In this document: positions 40,613 to 49,409 of the stretch, piece after piece
Position numbering within the stretch: the first letter of the stretch is position 1
Layout of the letters: each line of letters opens with the position of its first letter
From: Geodermatophilus siccatus
GTDB taxonomy: Bacteria; Actinomycetota; Actinomycetes; Mycobacteriales; Geodermatophilaceae
Reading direction: 5' to 3'
NCBI RefSeq assembly: GCF_900103785.1
Contig: NZ_FNHE01000010.1
Location: 62,001 to 126,000 of the forward strand
DNA: 64,000 bases
Notes under the pieces: generated by a model
Database searches by the model: none
Told to the model about the DNA's origin: nothing
What the model saw: only the letters and a program-made list of their open reading frames with translations
Program-made: the position numbers and the translations under genes

Positions 40613-41623
40613 TCAGGGTGTGATGACCAGGCGGATGGGGTCGCCCTCCTTGTGCGCGAGCATCTCGACCCCGCGGGCGGCCTCGGTCAGCGGCAGCGTG
40701 CCCGAGATCGACCGGGAGAGGTCCAGCCGGCCGTGCCGGACCAGCGACACCAGCTCCTCCACGTGCGCGGGCTCGGATCCGTAGTGGCCGAGGATGCGCT
40801 GCCCGAAGTAGCTGAACTGGGTGCCGTTGCGGACGGTCAGCGGCTGGTCGGTGAGCCCGACGAGGACCAGGGCGCCGTCGCGCTCCAGCGTCCGCACCGC
40901 CTGCTCGCGCACCGGCGCGACCCCGGCGAAGTCGAAGGCGTACGCCAGCCCGGCGCCGCCGGTCAGCTCCCGCACGCGCGCGGCCACGTCGTCCGCGGGG
41001 TCCAGGGCGAGGTCGGCGCCGAAGGCCAGCGCCCGCTCCCGCGCGGCGGGCACCGGGTCGACGGCGACGATCGGCGCGGCCCCGGCCAGGCGCAGCAGCT
41101 GGACGGCGTGCGCGCCCAGCCCGCCGATGCCCCAGACGCCGACCGGCTGGCCGGCGCGGACCCCGGCGGTGCGCACGATCGAGGCCCACGGCGTCGAGAC
41201 CGCGTCCGGCACGATGCACGCCTGCTCGAACGGCAGGCCGTCGGGGACGGGCACCAGCGTCGACACCGTGGCCAGCGCGTACTCCGCCCAGCCGCCGTCG
41301 TAGTCGACGCCGCGGGTGTGCACCCAGCCGTCCTTCTCCTCCCCGGCCTGCAGCAGCACCCGCTGGCCCACGGTCGCACCGGTCACGCCGTCCCCCAGCT
41401 CGGCGACCGTGCCGGCCACCTCGTGGCCGAGGGTCACCTCGTCGCCGGCGAGGAACAGCGGGGAGAGCTGGCCCTCGATGAGGTGGACGTCGGACAGGCA
41501 GATGCCGGCGGCGGCCACCTGGACCAGCACCTCACCGGGGCCGGGGGTGGGCTTCGGGACCTCCTTCACCGCGAAGGCGCGGGTGCGCACGTCCAACCGT
41601 CCGGCGAGCATCGTCTCGGGCAT
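40613..41623 (-). CDS. zinc-dependent medium-chain alcohol dehydrogenase
   Basis: MDR-family dehydrogenase, 336 residues. Seen: PTPGPGEVLVQVAAAGICLSDVHLIEGQ (catalytic Zn Cys and Asp), TLGHEVAGTVAELG (GHE with Zn His/Glu), GVWGIGGLGAHAVQLLRLAGA (NAD-binding glycines), TFHDFAGV-like stretch AFDFAGVAPVREQAVRTLERDGALVLVGL. The lobe loop with the four structural cysteines is missing, replaced by KDGWVHTRGVDYDGGWAEYAL, so the structural zinc is probably absent. ATG 41623. Upstream lies an 87-bp tandem duplication shared with the divergent helicase gene. Substrate unknown. Confidence 0.9.
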   Translation of the reverse strand: MPETMLAGRLDVRTRAFAVKEVPKPTPGPGEVLVQVAAAGICLSDVHLIEGQLSPLFLAGDEVTLGHEVAGTVAELGDGVTGATVGQRVLLQAGEEKDGWVHTRGVDYDGGWAEYALATVSTLVPVPDGLPFEQACIVPDAVSTPWASIVRTAGVRAGQPVGVWGIGGLGAHAVQLLRLAGAAPIVAVDPVPAARERALAFGADLALDPADDVAARVRELTGGAGLAYAFDFAGVAPVREQAVRTLERDGALVLVGLTDQPLTVRNGTQFSYFGQRILGHYGSEPAHVEELVSLVRHGRLDLSRSISGTLPLTEAARGVEMLAHKEGDPIRLVITP

Positions 41624-41655
41624 GCGGCCATCCAACGCCGCGGTCGCCGGGGCCC

Positions 41656-41828
41656 CGACGAGCGGGGGCCCGGAGGGTGCCACGAGGAGGGCCGGGGTGG
41701 GCTCGGCTCAGCTGGGGGACGGCACGTGGCCGCGGTGTCGGTCCGACGAGTGGGGCCCGGAGGGTGCCGCGAGGAGGGCCGGGGTGGGCTCGGCTCAGCT
41801 GGGGGACGGCACGTGGCCGCGGTGTCGG
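41656..41828. repeat. tandem duplication, two units of about 87 bp
   Basis: 41656-41741 and 41743-41828 are almost identical: one substitution (A41682 versus G41769) and one G-run length difference (5 versus 4). Each unit contains GGGCCCGGAGGGTGCC and ends in CACGTGGCCGCGGTGTCGG. It lies wholly in the 247-bp gap between the divergent dehydrogenase and helicase starts. Confidence 0.9.
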
Positions 41829-41870
41829 CCGGTAGGCCGACGGACGGAACAGGAGTAGCGTCCTCCGACC

Positions 41871-43883
41871 GTGTCCTCCGCATCGAGCGAGACGACCACC
41901 GCCCTCGACCCCGTCCTCGCCGCCGAGCGCGCCCACCTGGTGCGCGCGGCCGACTGCCTGACCGTCATGCGCGCGAGCGCCTCCGCCGTCGTCGACGCCG
42001 GCGTCGACGCCTGGGCCTCCGAGCGCCTCGGCGCCGCCCGCGCCGAGCGGCTGCGGGCGCTGGCCGCCGACCCCGGCGTCCCGCCGTTCTTCGGGCGCAC
42101 CGACACCGGCACCGAGACCTTCCACATCGGCCGTCGGCACGTGCGCGACGCCGACGGCACCCCGGTCGTCATCGACTGGCGGGCGCCGATGAGCCGGCCG
42201 TTCTACCGGGCCAGCGCCGCCGATCCGCAGGGCCTGGTGCGCCGCCGCCGCTTCGGCTTCTCCGGCGGCGAGCTCACCAGCTACGAGGACGAGCTGCTCG
42301 GGGTGGGGGAGACCGCGACGAGCAGGCTGCTCGAGGAGGAGATCGAGCGCCCGCGCTCCGGCCCGATGCGCGACATCGTCGCCACCATCCAGCCCGACCA
42401 GGACGCGATCGTGCGGGCGCCGCTGGCCGAGTCGATCTGCGTGCAGGGCGCCCCCGGCACCGGCAAGACCGCCGTCGGCCTGCACCGCGCGGCCTACCTG
42501 CTCTACACGCACGGCGGACAGCTGGCCCGCACCGGCGTCCTCGTCGTCGGGCCGAACCGCGCGTTCCTCCGCTACATCGAGCAGGTGCTGCCCACCCTCG
42601 GCGAGGTCGACGTCGAGCAGACCACCGTCGCCGGGCTGACCGCCCGGGTGCCGGTGCGCGGCGTCGACGCCCCGGAGGTCGCCGTCCTCAAGGGCGACGC
42701 CCGCCTGGCCGAGGTGCTGCACCGCGCGCTGTGGGGCTCGATCGCCAAGCCGGCGGACGACGTGCAGGTGCCGCTGGCCGGGCGCCGCCGCCGGGTTCCC
42801 GTCGACCGGCTGAAGCGCCACGTCGACGACCTGCGCCGCCGCGGCCGGGCCGGCGAGGACCAGCAGGTGCTGCACCACGCAGCCGGCCGGGAGCGGCTGG
42901 CCATGCTGCTGGCCGAGGACGCCCGCCGGCAGGCCGAGGCCGCCGGTGGCAGCCCCACGGACGCCGAGACCCGCCGGGCTGCCCGCAGCGCCGAGGTGCG
43001 CGCGTTCTGCGACGCGGTGTGGCCGGCGTGGGACGCCGCGGAGCTGGTGCACGCCCTGCTCACCGACCCCGCCGTGCTGGCCCGGGCCGCCCGCGGGGTG
43101 CTCGACGACGCCGAGCAGGCGCTGCTGCTCCGCCCGGCCGGCCCCCTGCGCAGCGCCCCCTGGACCGAGGCCGACGCGGTGCTGGTCGACGAGGTCACCG
43201 GCCTGCTGGAGCGCACCGCCGGCTACGGGCACGTGGTCGTCGACGAGGCGCAGGACCTCTCGCCCATGCAGTGCCGCGCGATCGCCCGCCGCCTGGCCGC
43301 CGGGTCGCTGACCGTGCTCGGTGACCTCGCCCAGGCCACCAGCCCGTGGTCGGCGGCGGACTGGGGTCGCACGCTCGCCGGCCTGGGCCGCCCCGACACC
43401 GCCGTCCGGCCGCTGACCCGCGGCTACCGCGTGCCCGGCGAGGTGCTCGACTACGCCAACCGGCTGCTGCCGGCGATCGCGCCGGGCCTGCCGGCCGCCA
43501 CCGCGGTGCGCCGCGGCGCCGGCTCCCTGCGCATCCGCGCCGACGGCCCGCTGCCCGAGGTGGTCCGCGAGCTCGCCGCGACGCCGGGCTTCATCGGCGT
43601 CGTCTGCGCCGACGCCGCCGTGCCCGAGGTGGCCGGCGCGCTGGTCGCGGCCGGGCTGCCCGCGGCGGTGCTGGGGGACGACGGCGACGCGGGCCTGCTC
43701 GCCGTCGTCCCGGCGACGCTGGCCAAGGGGCTGGAGTTCGACGCGGTCGTCGTGGTGGACCCCGCCGCGATCGCCGCCGCCGAGCCGCGCGGGCTGCACC
43801 GCCTCTACGTCGTCCTCACCCGGGCGGTGAGCACACTGGTGGTGCTGCACGCCGGGGACCTGCCGGAGCTGCTGGCAGCGTGA
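41871..43883 (+). CDS. HelD/HelR-like UvrD-type ATPase
   Basis: SF1-helicase-like protein of 670 residues related to HelD, which binds RNA polymerase and in its HelR branch protects against rifampicin (family knowledge). Seen: N-terminal antiparallel region, GTETFHIGRRHVRDADGTPVVIDWRAPMSRPFYRAS (typical HelD lead-in), DIVATIQPDQDAIVRAPLAESICVQGAPGTGKTAVGLHRAAYLLYTH (Q motif and Walker A, about residue 192-200), HVVVDEAQDLSPMQCRAIARR (Walker B, about residue 455), GDLAQATSPW (motif III), TRGYRVPGEVLDYANRLLP (motif IV) and LAKGLEFDAVVVVDP/YVVLTRA. GTG 41871, 9 nt after TAGCGT. Whether it confers drug resistance is not readable. Confidence 0.9.
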   Translation: MSSASSETTTALDPVLAAERAHLVRAADCLTVMRASASAVVDAGVDAWASERLGAARAERLRALAADPGVPPFFGRTDTGTETFHIGRRHVRDADGTPVVIDWRAPMSRPFYRASAADPQGLVRRRRFGFSGGELTSYEDELLGVGETATSRLLEEEIERPRSGPMRDIVATIQPDQDAIVRAPLAESICVQGAPGTGKTAVGLHRAAYLLYTHGGQLARTGVLVVGPNRAFLRYIEQVLPTLGEVDVEQTTVAGLTARVPVRGVDAPEVAVLKGDARLAEVLHRALWGSIAKPADDVQVPLAGRRRRVPVDRLKRHVDDLRRRGRAGEDQQVLHHAAGRERLAMLLAEDARRQAEAAGGSPTDAETRRAARSAEVRAFCDAVWPAWDAAELVHALLTDPAVLARAARGVLDDAEQALLLRPAGPLRSAPWTEADAVLVDEVTGLLERTAGYGHVVVDEAQDLSPMQCRAIARRLAAGSLTVLGDLAQATSPWSAADWGRTLAGLGRPDTAVRPLTRGYRVPGEVLDYANRLLPAIAPGLPAATAVRRGAGSLRIRADGPLPEVVRELAATPGFIGVVCADAAVPEVAGALVAAGLPAAVLGDDGDAGLLAVVPATLAKGLEFDAVVVVDPAAIAAAEPRGLHRLYVVLTRAVSTLVVLHAGDLPELLAA

Positions 43884-43983
43884 CGCGTGTGCCGTGCGGG
43901 TCCGGGCGGACCGGCCTGCGCGGCGCGCATGGTTGTGACCGCCACCGATCCCTGATCGAGTGGCACTCCACGGAAGGGGGCCC

Positions 43984-46413
43984 ATGGACCTGCGCACCGA
44001 CGCACGGGTCAGGACGCTGCTCAAGCTCGCCGCCACGGTCGTGGTGGCCGGAGCACTCGTCGCGGCACTCCTCTTCCCCTGGGTCGGCGGACCCGCGGTG
44101 GCCGCCCAGCAGTCGACCAGCCTGCTCGGCGACCTCCCCACCGAGCTGACCGTCGACGCCCCGCCGGCCAACACCGTGCTGCTGGCCGCCAACGGCGAGG
44201 TCATCACCTCCTTCTACGAGGAGAACCGCGCCCCGGTGACCGGCGACCGCATCGCCGAGGTCATGAAGCAGGCGATGGTCGCCATCGAGGACGCCCGGTT
44301 CTACGAGCACCACGGCCTCGACGTGCAGGGCACCGCCCGCGCGCTGGTGACCAACATCGCCGCGGGCGGCGTGCAGGAGGGCGGGTCGACGCTCACCCAG
44401 CAGCTGGTCAAGCAGACCCTGCTGCAGACCGCCGACACCCCGGAGGAGCGCCGCGCGGCCACCGAGCAGACGCTGGGCCGCAAGCTGCGGGAGGCCCGGC
44501 TGGCGCTGGCGCTGGAGGACACCTACGCCAAGGACGAGCTGCTCACCCGCTACCTCAACATCGTCTACTTCGGGCGGAACGCCTACGGCGTCCAGCCCGC
44601 CGCGCAGGCGTTCTTCGGCGTCGACGCCGCCGCCCTCACCCTGCCGCAGGCCGCGCTGCTGGCCGGCCTGGCGCAGAGCCCGACCCAGGACGACCCGTTC
44701 ACCAACCCGGAGGCGGCCACCGCGCGCCGCAACGAGGTCCTCTCCCGGATGGCCGAGCAGGGCCGCGTGTCCCCGGCGGACGCCGCCGCTGCGCAGGCCG
44801 CGCCGCTCGGCCTCGCCCCCGCCCCGGCGCCGCGCCGCGGCTGCGTCGAGGCCACGGTCGGCGCGTTCGTCTGCGACTTCGTGCAGCGCTACCTGATCCA
44901 GGAGCTGGGGCTGACCCAGCAGCAGCTGGACAACGGCGGCTACGTCGTCCGGACGACCCTGGACGCCGACCTGCAGCGCGCCGGGGACGCCGCCGTGCTC
45001 GAGACGCTGGCCATGGGCAACTTGCTGGCCGGCATGTTCACCGCCGTCGAGCCGGGCACCGGCCACCTGCTGGCGATGAGCGTCAACCGGGTGTTCGGCT
45101 ACGACCAGGAGGACCCGGCGCAGGAGTCGTTCAACCTCAACCTCGCCCCCAGCAAGGGCTCGGGGTCGACCTACAAGGTCTTCACCGCCGCGGCGGCGCT
45201 GGACCGGGGCTACTCCGGCTACTACACGCTGACGACGTCGGACCCCTACGTCTCCCGCGTCTACCGGGACGGCACGGGGCGCTACGACGTCGAGAACGCC
45301 GGCACCTACCGCTCGACGCTGGACCTGACCACCGCGCTCTACCAGTCCTCCAACACCTACTTCCTCGCCCTCGAGGACGCCCTGGGCAGCGTGGAGGAGC
45401 CGGTGCGGATGGCCGAGCGGATGGGCCTGTTCCAGTTCAGCGACCCGGCCCTGCCGCAGCAGATCATCGACGAGAACCGCGGGTCGTTCACCTTCGGCGC
45501 CGAGGCCACCAGCCCGCTCGCCCTGGCCAGCGCCTACTCGACGCTGGCAGCCGGCGGGACGCAGTGCGACGTCGTCCCGGTGACCGCGGTGCTCGACCAG
45601 CACGGCGAGCCCGCGGTCGGGTCGGACGGCGAGCCGCTCGCGGTCGGCGACCGCTGCACCCCGGAGGCGATCAAGCCCGGCGTGGCCAACACGCTCAACC
45701 AGATGCTGCGCAAGGACGTCGAGCCGGGTTACTCCGGAGCGACCGGCACCCGCGCCTACGTCCCGGGCCACCAGATCGCCGGCAAGACGGGGACGTCCCA
45801 GGACAACGACTCGATCGCGTTCGTCGGGTACACCCCCGAGATCACCGCGAGCGTCATGGTGCTCAACCCCAAGGAGAAGCAGAACGTCGGCGGCTTCGGC
45901 GGTGGCAAGGCGGCCACGGTCTGGCGCGACGCGATGGCGCCGATCCTGGAGGCCCGCGGCAGCGGAGAGTTCCCGCCGGCCGACGAGGTCGTGATGAACG
46001 GCAACACGCGGCCGGTGCCGGGCTGCACCTCGGTCCGCGCCTGCCGGACGGCGCTGTCCGACGCCGGCTTCGAGCACCGCACCGTGGAGGTGGACAGCTC
46101 CCGGCGCTCCGGCGTCCTGCTGGGCACCAGCCCGCCGCGCGGCGGCCGCGCGGTGGCGGGCCAGGTCGTCTCCATCCTGGTCAGCAACGGCGAGGACTAC
46201 GTCCCGCCGCGGCCCCGACCCGATCCCGAGCCGTCGCCGCGGTCGCGGCAGCCGGAGGCCCCCGAGCCGTCGGTCGAGCCGCCGCCGTCCGCCCCCGAGA
46301 CCGTCGAGCCCGACCCCGAGCCGGAGCAGGGCCGGGACGGCGGCGAGGACCAGGACCAGGACCGCGGGGAGGGCCAGGACTGGGGTCAGGACCGGGGTCA
46401 GGACGAGGGCTGA
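43984..46413 (+). CDS. bifunctional class A penicillin-binding protein with PASTA domain
   Basis: Peptidoglycan glycosyltransferase/transpeptidase, 809 residues. Seen: short cytoplasmic N-terminus, one transmembrane helix (about residues 12-34), GT51 domain with AIEDARFYEHHGLDVQG (catalytic Glu near residue 102) and GGSTLTQQLVKQ, YLNIVYFGRNAYGVQPAAQAFF. The transpeptidase domain has the SxxK serine in GSGSTYKVF (about residue 395), SSN, and KTGTS (Lys601). After that comes one PASTA-like domain (CTSVRACRTALSDAGFEH...GQVVSILVSNG) and a Pro/Glu-rich tail ending in an Asp/Gln/Gly repeat tract. ATG 43984. The tail overlaps the convergent BrkB-like gene end by 16 nt. Acts at the outer face of the membrane. 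Confidence 0.95.
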   Translation: MDLRTDARVRTLLKLAATVVVAGALVAALLFPWVGGPAVAAQQSTSLLGDLPTELTVDAPPANTVLLAANGEVITSFYEENRAPVTGDRIAEVMKQAMVAIEDARFYEHHGLDVQGTARALVTNIAAGGVQEGGSTLTQQLVKQTLLQTADTPEERRAATEQTLGRKLREARLALALEDTYAKDELLTRYLNIVYFGRNAYGVQPAAQAFFGVDAAALTLPQAALLAGLAQSPTQDDPFTNPEAATARRNEVLSRMAEQGRVSPADAAAAQAAPLGLAPAPAPRRGCVEATVGAFVCDFVQRYLIQELGLTQQQLDNGGYVVRTTLDADLQRAGDAAVLETLAMGNLLAGMFTAVEPGTGHLLAMSVNRVFGYDQEDPAQESFNLNLAPSKGSGSTYKVFTAAAALDRGYSGYYTLTTSDPYVSRVYRDGTGRYDVENAGTYRSTLDLTTALYQSSNTYFLALEDALGSVEEPVRMAERMGLFQFSDPALPQQIIDENRGSFTFGAEATSPLALASAYSTLAAGGTQCDVVPVTAVLDQHGEPAVGSDGEPLAVGDRCTPEAIKPGVANTLNQMLRKDVEPGYSGATGTRAYVPGHQIAGKTGTSQDNDSIAFVGYTPEITASVMVLNPKEKQNVGGFGGGKAATVWRDAMAPILEARGSGEFPPADEVVMNGNTRPVPGCTSVRACRTALSDAGFEHRTVEVDSSRRSGVLLGTSPPRGGRAVAGQVVSILVSNGEDYVPPRPRPDPEPSPRSRQPEAPEPSVEPPPSAPETVEPDPEPEQGRDGGEDQDQDRGEGQDWGQDRGQDEG

Positions 46414-47246
46414 GCTCCCCTGCGGAGCCGGTCGTCGAGGGACTGGGTGAGCAGCCAGCCCCCGATCACGACCAGGTGCAGCAGGAACAGCCACAGGCTG
46501 ATCGCCACGACCGCGCCGACCACCGTCAGCCCGCCGAACGGCGCGCCCAGCGCCAGCGGCAGGGCCAGGAAGATCGCGAAGCCCTGCAGGAAGCCCGACA
46601 GGCAGGCGGCGGTGAACAGCACGCCGGACAGCAGCGCCGGCCAGCGCAGGTCGCCGGCCGCGACCACGCCGAAGCCCCACAGCAGCGGCACGGTGAGCGC
46701 GAACAGCACGGAGTAGTAGCCGACGGCCAAGGCGCCCAGCCCGCTGCCCCGCTCGGTGAGCTCCACCATCGCTGACGCCGCCTGCAGCAGCGCGTACATC
46801 AGCAGCGGCGTGGTCAGCACCAGCGGCAGCGCCAGCAGCCGGCCGCGCCAGCCGGTCAGCCGGTCCTGGCGGGGGGTGAAGCGCAGCAGCGCCCGGCGCA
46901 GCCCCTCGCCGTAGAACGACAGCGGGACCAGGGCCAGGACGAAGTCCAGCAGGTCCAGGCCGGTGCCGGCCTCGGCCAGCGTCCGCAGCGCCCCGGGGGC
47001 GCCCAGCTCCGGCGGGAGCAGCTGGGCCAGCCGGTCGCTCAGCTCCCGCACCCGCTCGGCCGAGGTGAGCAGCGCGGTGAGCGAGAAGGCGACCAGCAGC
47101 AGCGGCACCACGGCGATGCCGGCGTAGAAGGTCAGCCCGGCGGCGATCAGCGCGACGTCCCGGCCGCGCAGCTGCTCGGCGGCCCCGCGCAGCAGGGACG
47201 TCGTCTCGGCGCGCAGCCGGCGCGCCGTCCAGGCGCGCCTCAGCAC
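46398..47246 (-). CDS. YihY/BrkB-family membrane protein
   Basis: 282-residue membrane protein of the YihY (BrkB) family, role unclear. Seen: N-terminal amphipathic region, then DVALIAAGLTFYAGIAVVPLLLVAFSLTALL, the diagnostic first segment, followed by LDFVLALVPLSFYGEGLRRALLRFTPRQDRLTGWRGRLLALPLVL. The second half holds four further helices, ending VVAISLWLFLLHLVVIGGWLLTQSLDDRLRR. Six helices in total. The GTG start at 47246 overlaps the upstream oxidoreductase by 7 nt. Its stop lies inside the convergent PBP tail. Confidence 0.87.
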   Translation of the reverse strand: MLRRAWTARRLRAETTSLLRGAAEQLRGRDVALIAAGLTFYAGIAVVPLLLVAFSLTALLTSAERVRELSDRLAQLLPPELGAPGALRTLAEAGTGLDLLDFVLALVPLSFYGEGLRRALLRFTPRQDRLTGWRGRLLALPLVLTTPLLMYALLQAASAMVELTERGSGLGALAVGYYSVLFALTVPLLWGFGVVAAGDLRWPALLSGVLFTAACLSGFLQGFAIFLALPLALGAPFGGLTVVGAVVAISLWLFLLHLVVIGGWLLTQSLDDRLRRGAQPSS

Positions 47247-48793
47247 CGGTCCAGCAGCGCGCGAGCCGCCGCGTAGCCGCCCAGGCCGCTGACCGCCCCG
47301 CCGCGCACGGTGCCGCCCGAGGAGGCGGCGACGACCCGCGCGTGCGCCGTCGCCACGCCCCAGGTGCCGACCTCCTCCGGCGTCGCGGCGACCGGCCACG
47401 ACAGGTCGCCGTGGAAGATGTGCCCGCCCGGCATCGCCAGCGACGCCTCGACGTCCAGCGGCGAGGCCGCCTGCAGGCACGGCCGGCCCTCGGCGTCCCG
47501 GGCCAGGCAGTCCAGCAGCGGCTCGGCCAGGTGCGCGTCGAGCTGGGCCACGACCCGCCTCACCGCCTCGTCCCGGACGCCCGCGGGGTCGTCGCGGAAC
47601 AGCGCCGCCGGCGTGTGCAGGCCGAAGAGGGTCAGGGTGTGCCAGCCGGCCGCGCGCTCGGCCGGGCCCAGCACCGTCGGGTCCGTCAGCGAGTGGCAGT
47701 AGACCTCGAAGGGGACGACGTCGGGCAGGCGGCCGGCCCCGGCCTGGGCGTGCGCGGCGTCGAGCTGGGACGCCGCCTCGTCGACGTGGCAGGTGCCGGC
47801 GAAGGCGAGCGCCGGGTCGATGTCCGAGCGCAGCCGGGGCAGCCGCGCCAGCACCATGTTGACCTTGAGCTGGGCGCCGTCCGCGGAGGGGCGCGGGGCC
47901 TGGCCCAGCAGGCGGTCGACCACGGCCGGGGCGGCGCCGCCGACCACCCGGCCGGCGTCCACCGCCCGCTCGGTGCCGTCGTCGTCGGTCCAGTACACGG
48001 TCGCTCCGTCGTCCCGCGGCTCGACGGCGGTCACCTCGGCCCGGGTGACCAGCTCCGCGCCGGCACCGCGCGCGGCGGCGGCCATCGCGCCGGTGACCGC
48101 GCCCATCCCGCCCACCGGGACGCGCCACCGCCCGGTGCCGTTGCCGACCACGTGGTACAGGAAGCAGCGCCCGGCCAGGCCGTCGGCGGCGTGCACGTCG
48201 GCGTACGTGCCGATCAGCCCGTCGGTGAGCGCCACCCCGCGGACGACGTCGTGGGACAGCGCGTCGGCGACCACGTCGGCCAGCGGGCGCTCCCGCAGGT
48301 CGTGCCACAGCCGCGGCTCGCGCAGCCGCCCGGCCAGGTCGGCGGGGGAGAGCAGCGGCTCGGTCAGGGTGGGGGCGAGGTCCTCGGCGAGCGTGGCCAC
48401 CCGGCCGTGGAACCGCTGCCAGGCCGCCAGCTCGGCGTCGGAGCCGGTGAGCGCCCGGAAGGACGCCGCGGTGGCCGGGCCCTCGTCCCGCTCGACGAGC
48501 AGTCCCGGCCCGTCCGGGACGGCGGTGTACGAGGCGACCGCGCGGTCGGCCAGCGTCACCTGCAGGCCGAGGTCGGCCACGATCCGGTCGGGCAGCAGGC
48601 TCACCAGGTAGGAGTAGGCCGAGAGCCGGACGTCGACGCCGGGGAACACCTGCCGGCTGACCGCGGCGCCGCCGACCTCGGCGAGCCGCTCGAGGACCAG
48701 CACCGACCACCCGGCCCGGGCCAGGTAGGCCGCGGCGACCAGCCCGTTGTGCCCGGCGCCCACGACGACGGCGTCGTACCTGCGCGTACCCAC
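47240..48793 (-). CDS. phytoene-desaturase-like FAD oxidoreductase (PYROXD2/CrtI type)
   Basis: 517-residue flavoprotein. Seen: N-terminal dinucleotide-binding VVVGAGHNGLVAAAYLARAGWSVLVLERLAEVGGAAVSRQVFPGVDVRLSAYSYLVSLL, FLYHVVGNGTGRWRVPVGGMGAVTGAMAAAARGAGAELVTRAEV (GGMG with the substrate cap), and C-terminal FAD motif WGVATAHARVVAASSGGTVRGGAVSGLGGYAAARALLDRC. It matches the CrtI/PYROXD2 group often listed as NAD(P)/FAD-dependent oxidoreductase; carotenoid desaturation is not supported by any crt neighbour. GTG 48793 lies 6 nt after TACGGT (leaderless type). Operon with the YihY/BrkB gene. Confidence 0.9.
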   Translation of the reverse strand: MGTRRYDAVVVGAGHNGLVAAAYLARAGWSVLVLERLAEVGGAAVSRQVFPGVDVRLSAYSYLVSLLPDRIVADLGLQVTLADRAVASYTAVPDGPGLLVERDEGPATAASFRALTGSDAELAAWQRFHGRVATLAEDLAPTLTEPLLSPADLAGRLREPRLWHDLRERPLADVVADALSHDVVRGVALTDGLIGTYADVHAADGLAGRCFLYHVVGNGTGRWRVPVGGMGAVTGAMAAAARGAGAELVTRAEVTAVEPRDDGATVYWTDDDGTERAVDAGRVVGGAAPAVVDRLLGQAPRPSADGAQLKVNMVLARLPRLRSDIDPALAFAGTCHVDEAASQLDAAHAQAGAGRLPDVVPFEVYCHSLTDPTVLGPAERAAGWHTLTLFGLHTPAALFRDDPAGVRDEAVRRVVAQLDAHLAEPLLDCLARDAEGRPCLQAASPLDVEASLAMPGGHIFHGDLSWPVAATPEEVGTWGVATAHARVVAASSGGTVRGGAVSGLGGYAAARALLDRC

Positions 48794-48835
48794 CGGCGGA
48801 CCGTAGCCGGAACGCCCTGCCTCTCCGTGCCGCGG

Positions 48836-49048
48836 TCAGCTCGTGCCGTCGTCCTCCTGGTCGGTCTGCTGCTCGTTGTCCTGCTCGGTGTCGTCGCAGG
48901 CCTCCTGCTCGCTGGCGCCGGCCTCGGCGGCGCCGCACTCGGTGGTCCCCCGGTCGGTGTCGGTGTTGCCGCCGGTCTCCGTGGCGGCGCTGCACCCGGC
49001 CAGGGCGGCGACGGCGGCCAGCACGACGAGGGGTCGCTTGAGATCCAT
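48836..49048 (-). CDS. small lipoprotein, acidic
   Basis: 70-residue predicted lipoprotein. Seen: MDLKRPLVVLAAVAALAGCSAATE, a signal peptide with lipobox LAGC, then a hydrophilic Glu/Asp/Thr/Gln-rich tail with three cysteines (ECGAAEA, QEACDD). No domain recognised. ATG 49048. Located between the FAD oxidoreductase and the riboswitch region; between 49049 and 49244 I see only promoter-like sequence and a GCATCCGC/GCGGATGC hairpin around 49197-49246. Confidence 0.7.
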   Translation of the reverse strand: MDLKRPLVVLAAVAALAGCSAATETGGNTDTDRGTTECGAAEAGASEQEACDDTEQDNEQQTDQEDDGTS

Positions 49049-49244
49049 GACCCCTGCGTGCCCCGCGGCACCCGCGGCGAACCTCGCCCGCCACACCCGC
49101 CCCACCCGTTCCCGGCGACCGGCGCGGTCGAGTCGAGAGTCCACCAAATCACACCCGGGTGATTGTCACGACGACGTCACGGACCTTACGGTGAGTGCAT
49201 CCGCCGGGGCGCTCCGTCACCAGCCTGGGTGACACCCCGCGGAT

Positions 49245-49382
49245 GCCGCCGAGCCGGCGCTCCTCCCCGGGAGCGCGGGGCCGGGGACCCACCGAACCAC
49301 TGGGGTGAAGCGCGCGCCGGCACCGCGGCCGGCCGCGCCGGGCTCGTCCGGCCCGAACCCGTCAGCTGACCCGGTAGGCGGC
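49245..49382 (+). ncRNA. c-di-AMP riboswitch (ydaO/yuaA type)
   Basis: The conserved blocks occur in order: GCCGCC (49245-49250), GGGGACCCA (about 49283-49291), TGGGGTGAAG (about 49301-49310), a variable G/C-rich hairpin, CCCGAACCCGTCAGCTGACC (about 49352-49371), then GTAGGCGGC, whose GGCGGC (49377-49382) pairs with the opening GCCGCC to form P1. These are landmark sequences of the ydaO-yuaA aptamer, known to bind cyclic di-AMP and to precede cell-wall hydrolase genes in actinobacteria. Ends 28 nt before the NlpC/P60 gene. Confidence 0.92.
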
Positions 49383-49409
49383 CGTGGATGAACGGAGTGC
49401 CGCCGCACC

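Noticed and set aside
47240..48793. Carotenoid biosynthesis cluster around the phytoene-desaturase-like gene
   Set aside because: No phytoene synthase, geranylgeranyl-diphosphate synthase or cyclase is nearby; the neighbour is a YihY/BrkB membrane protein.
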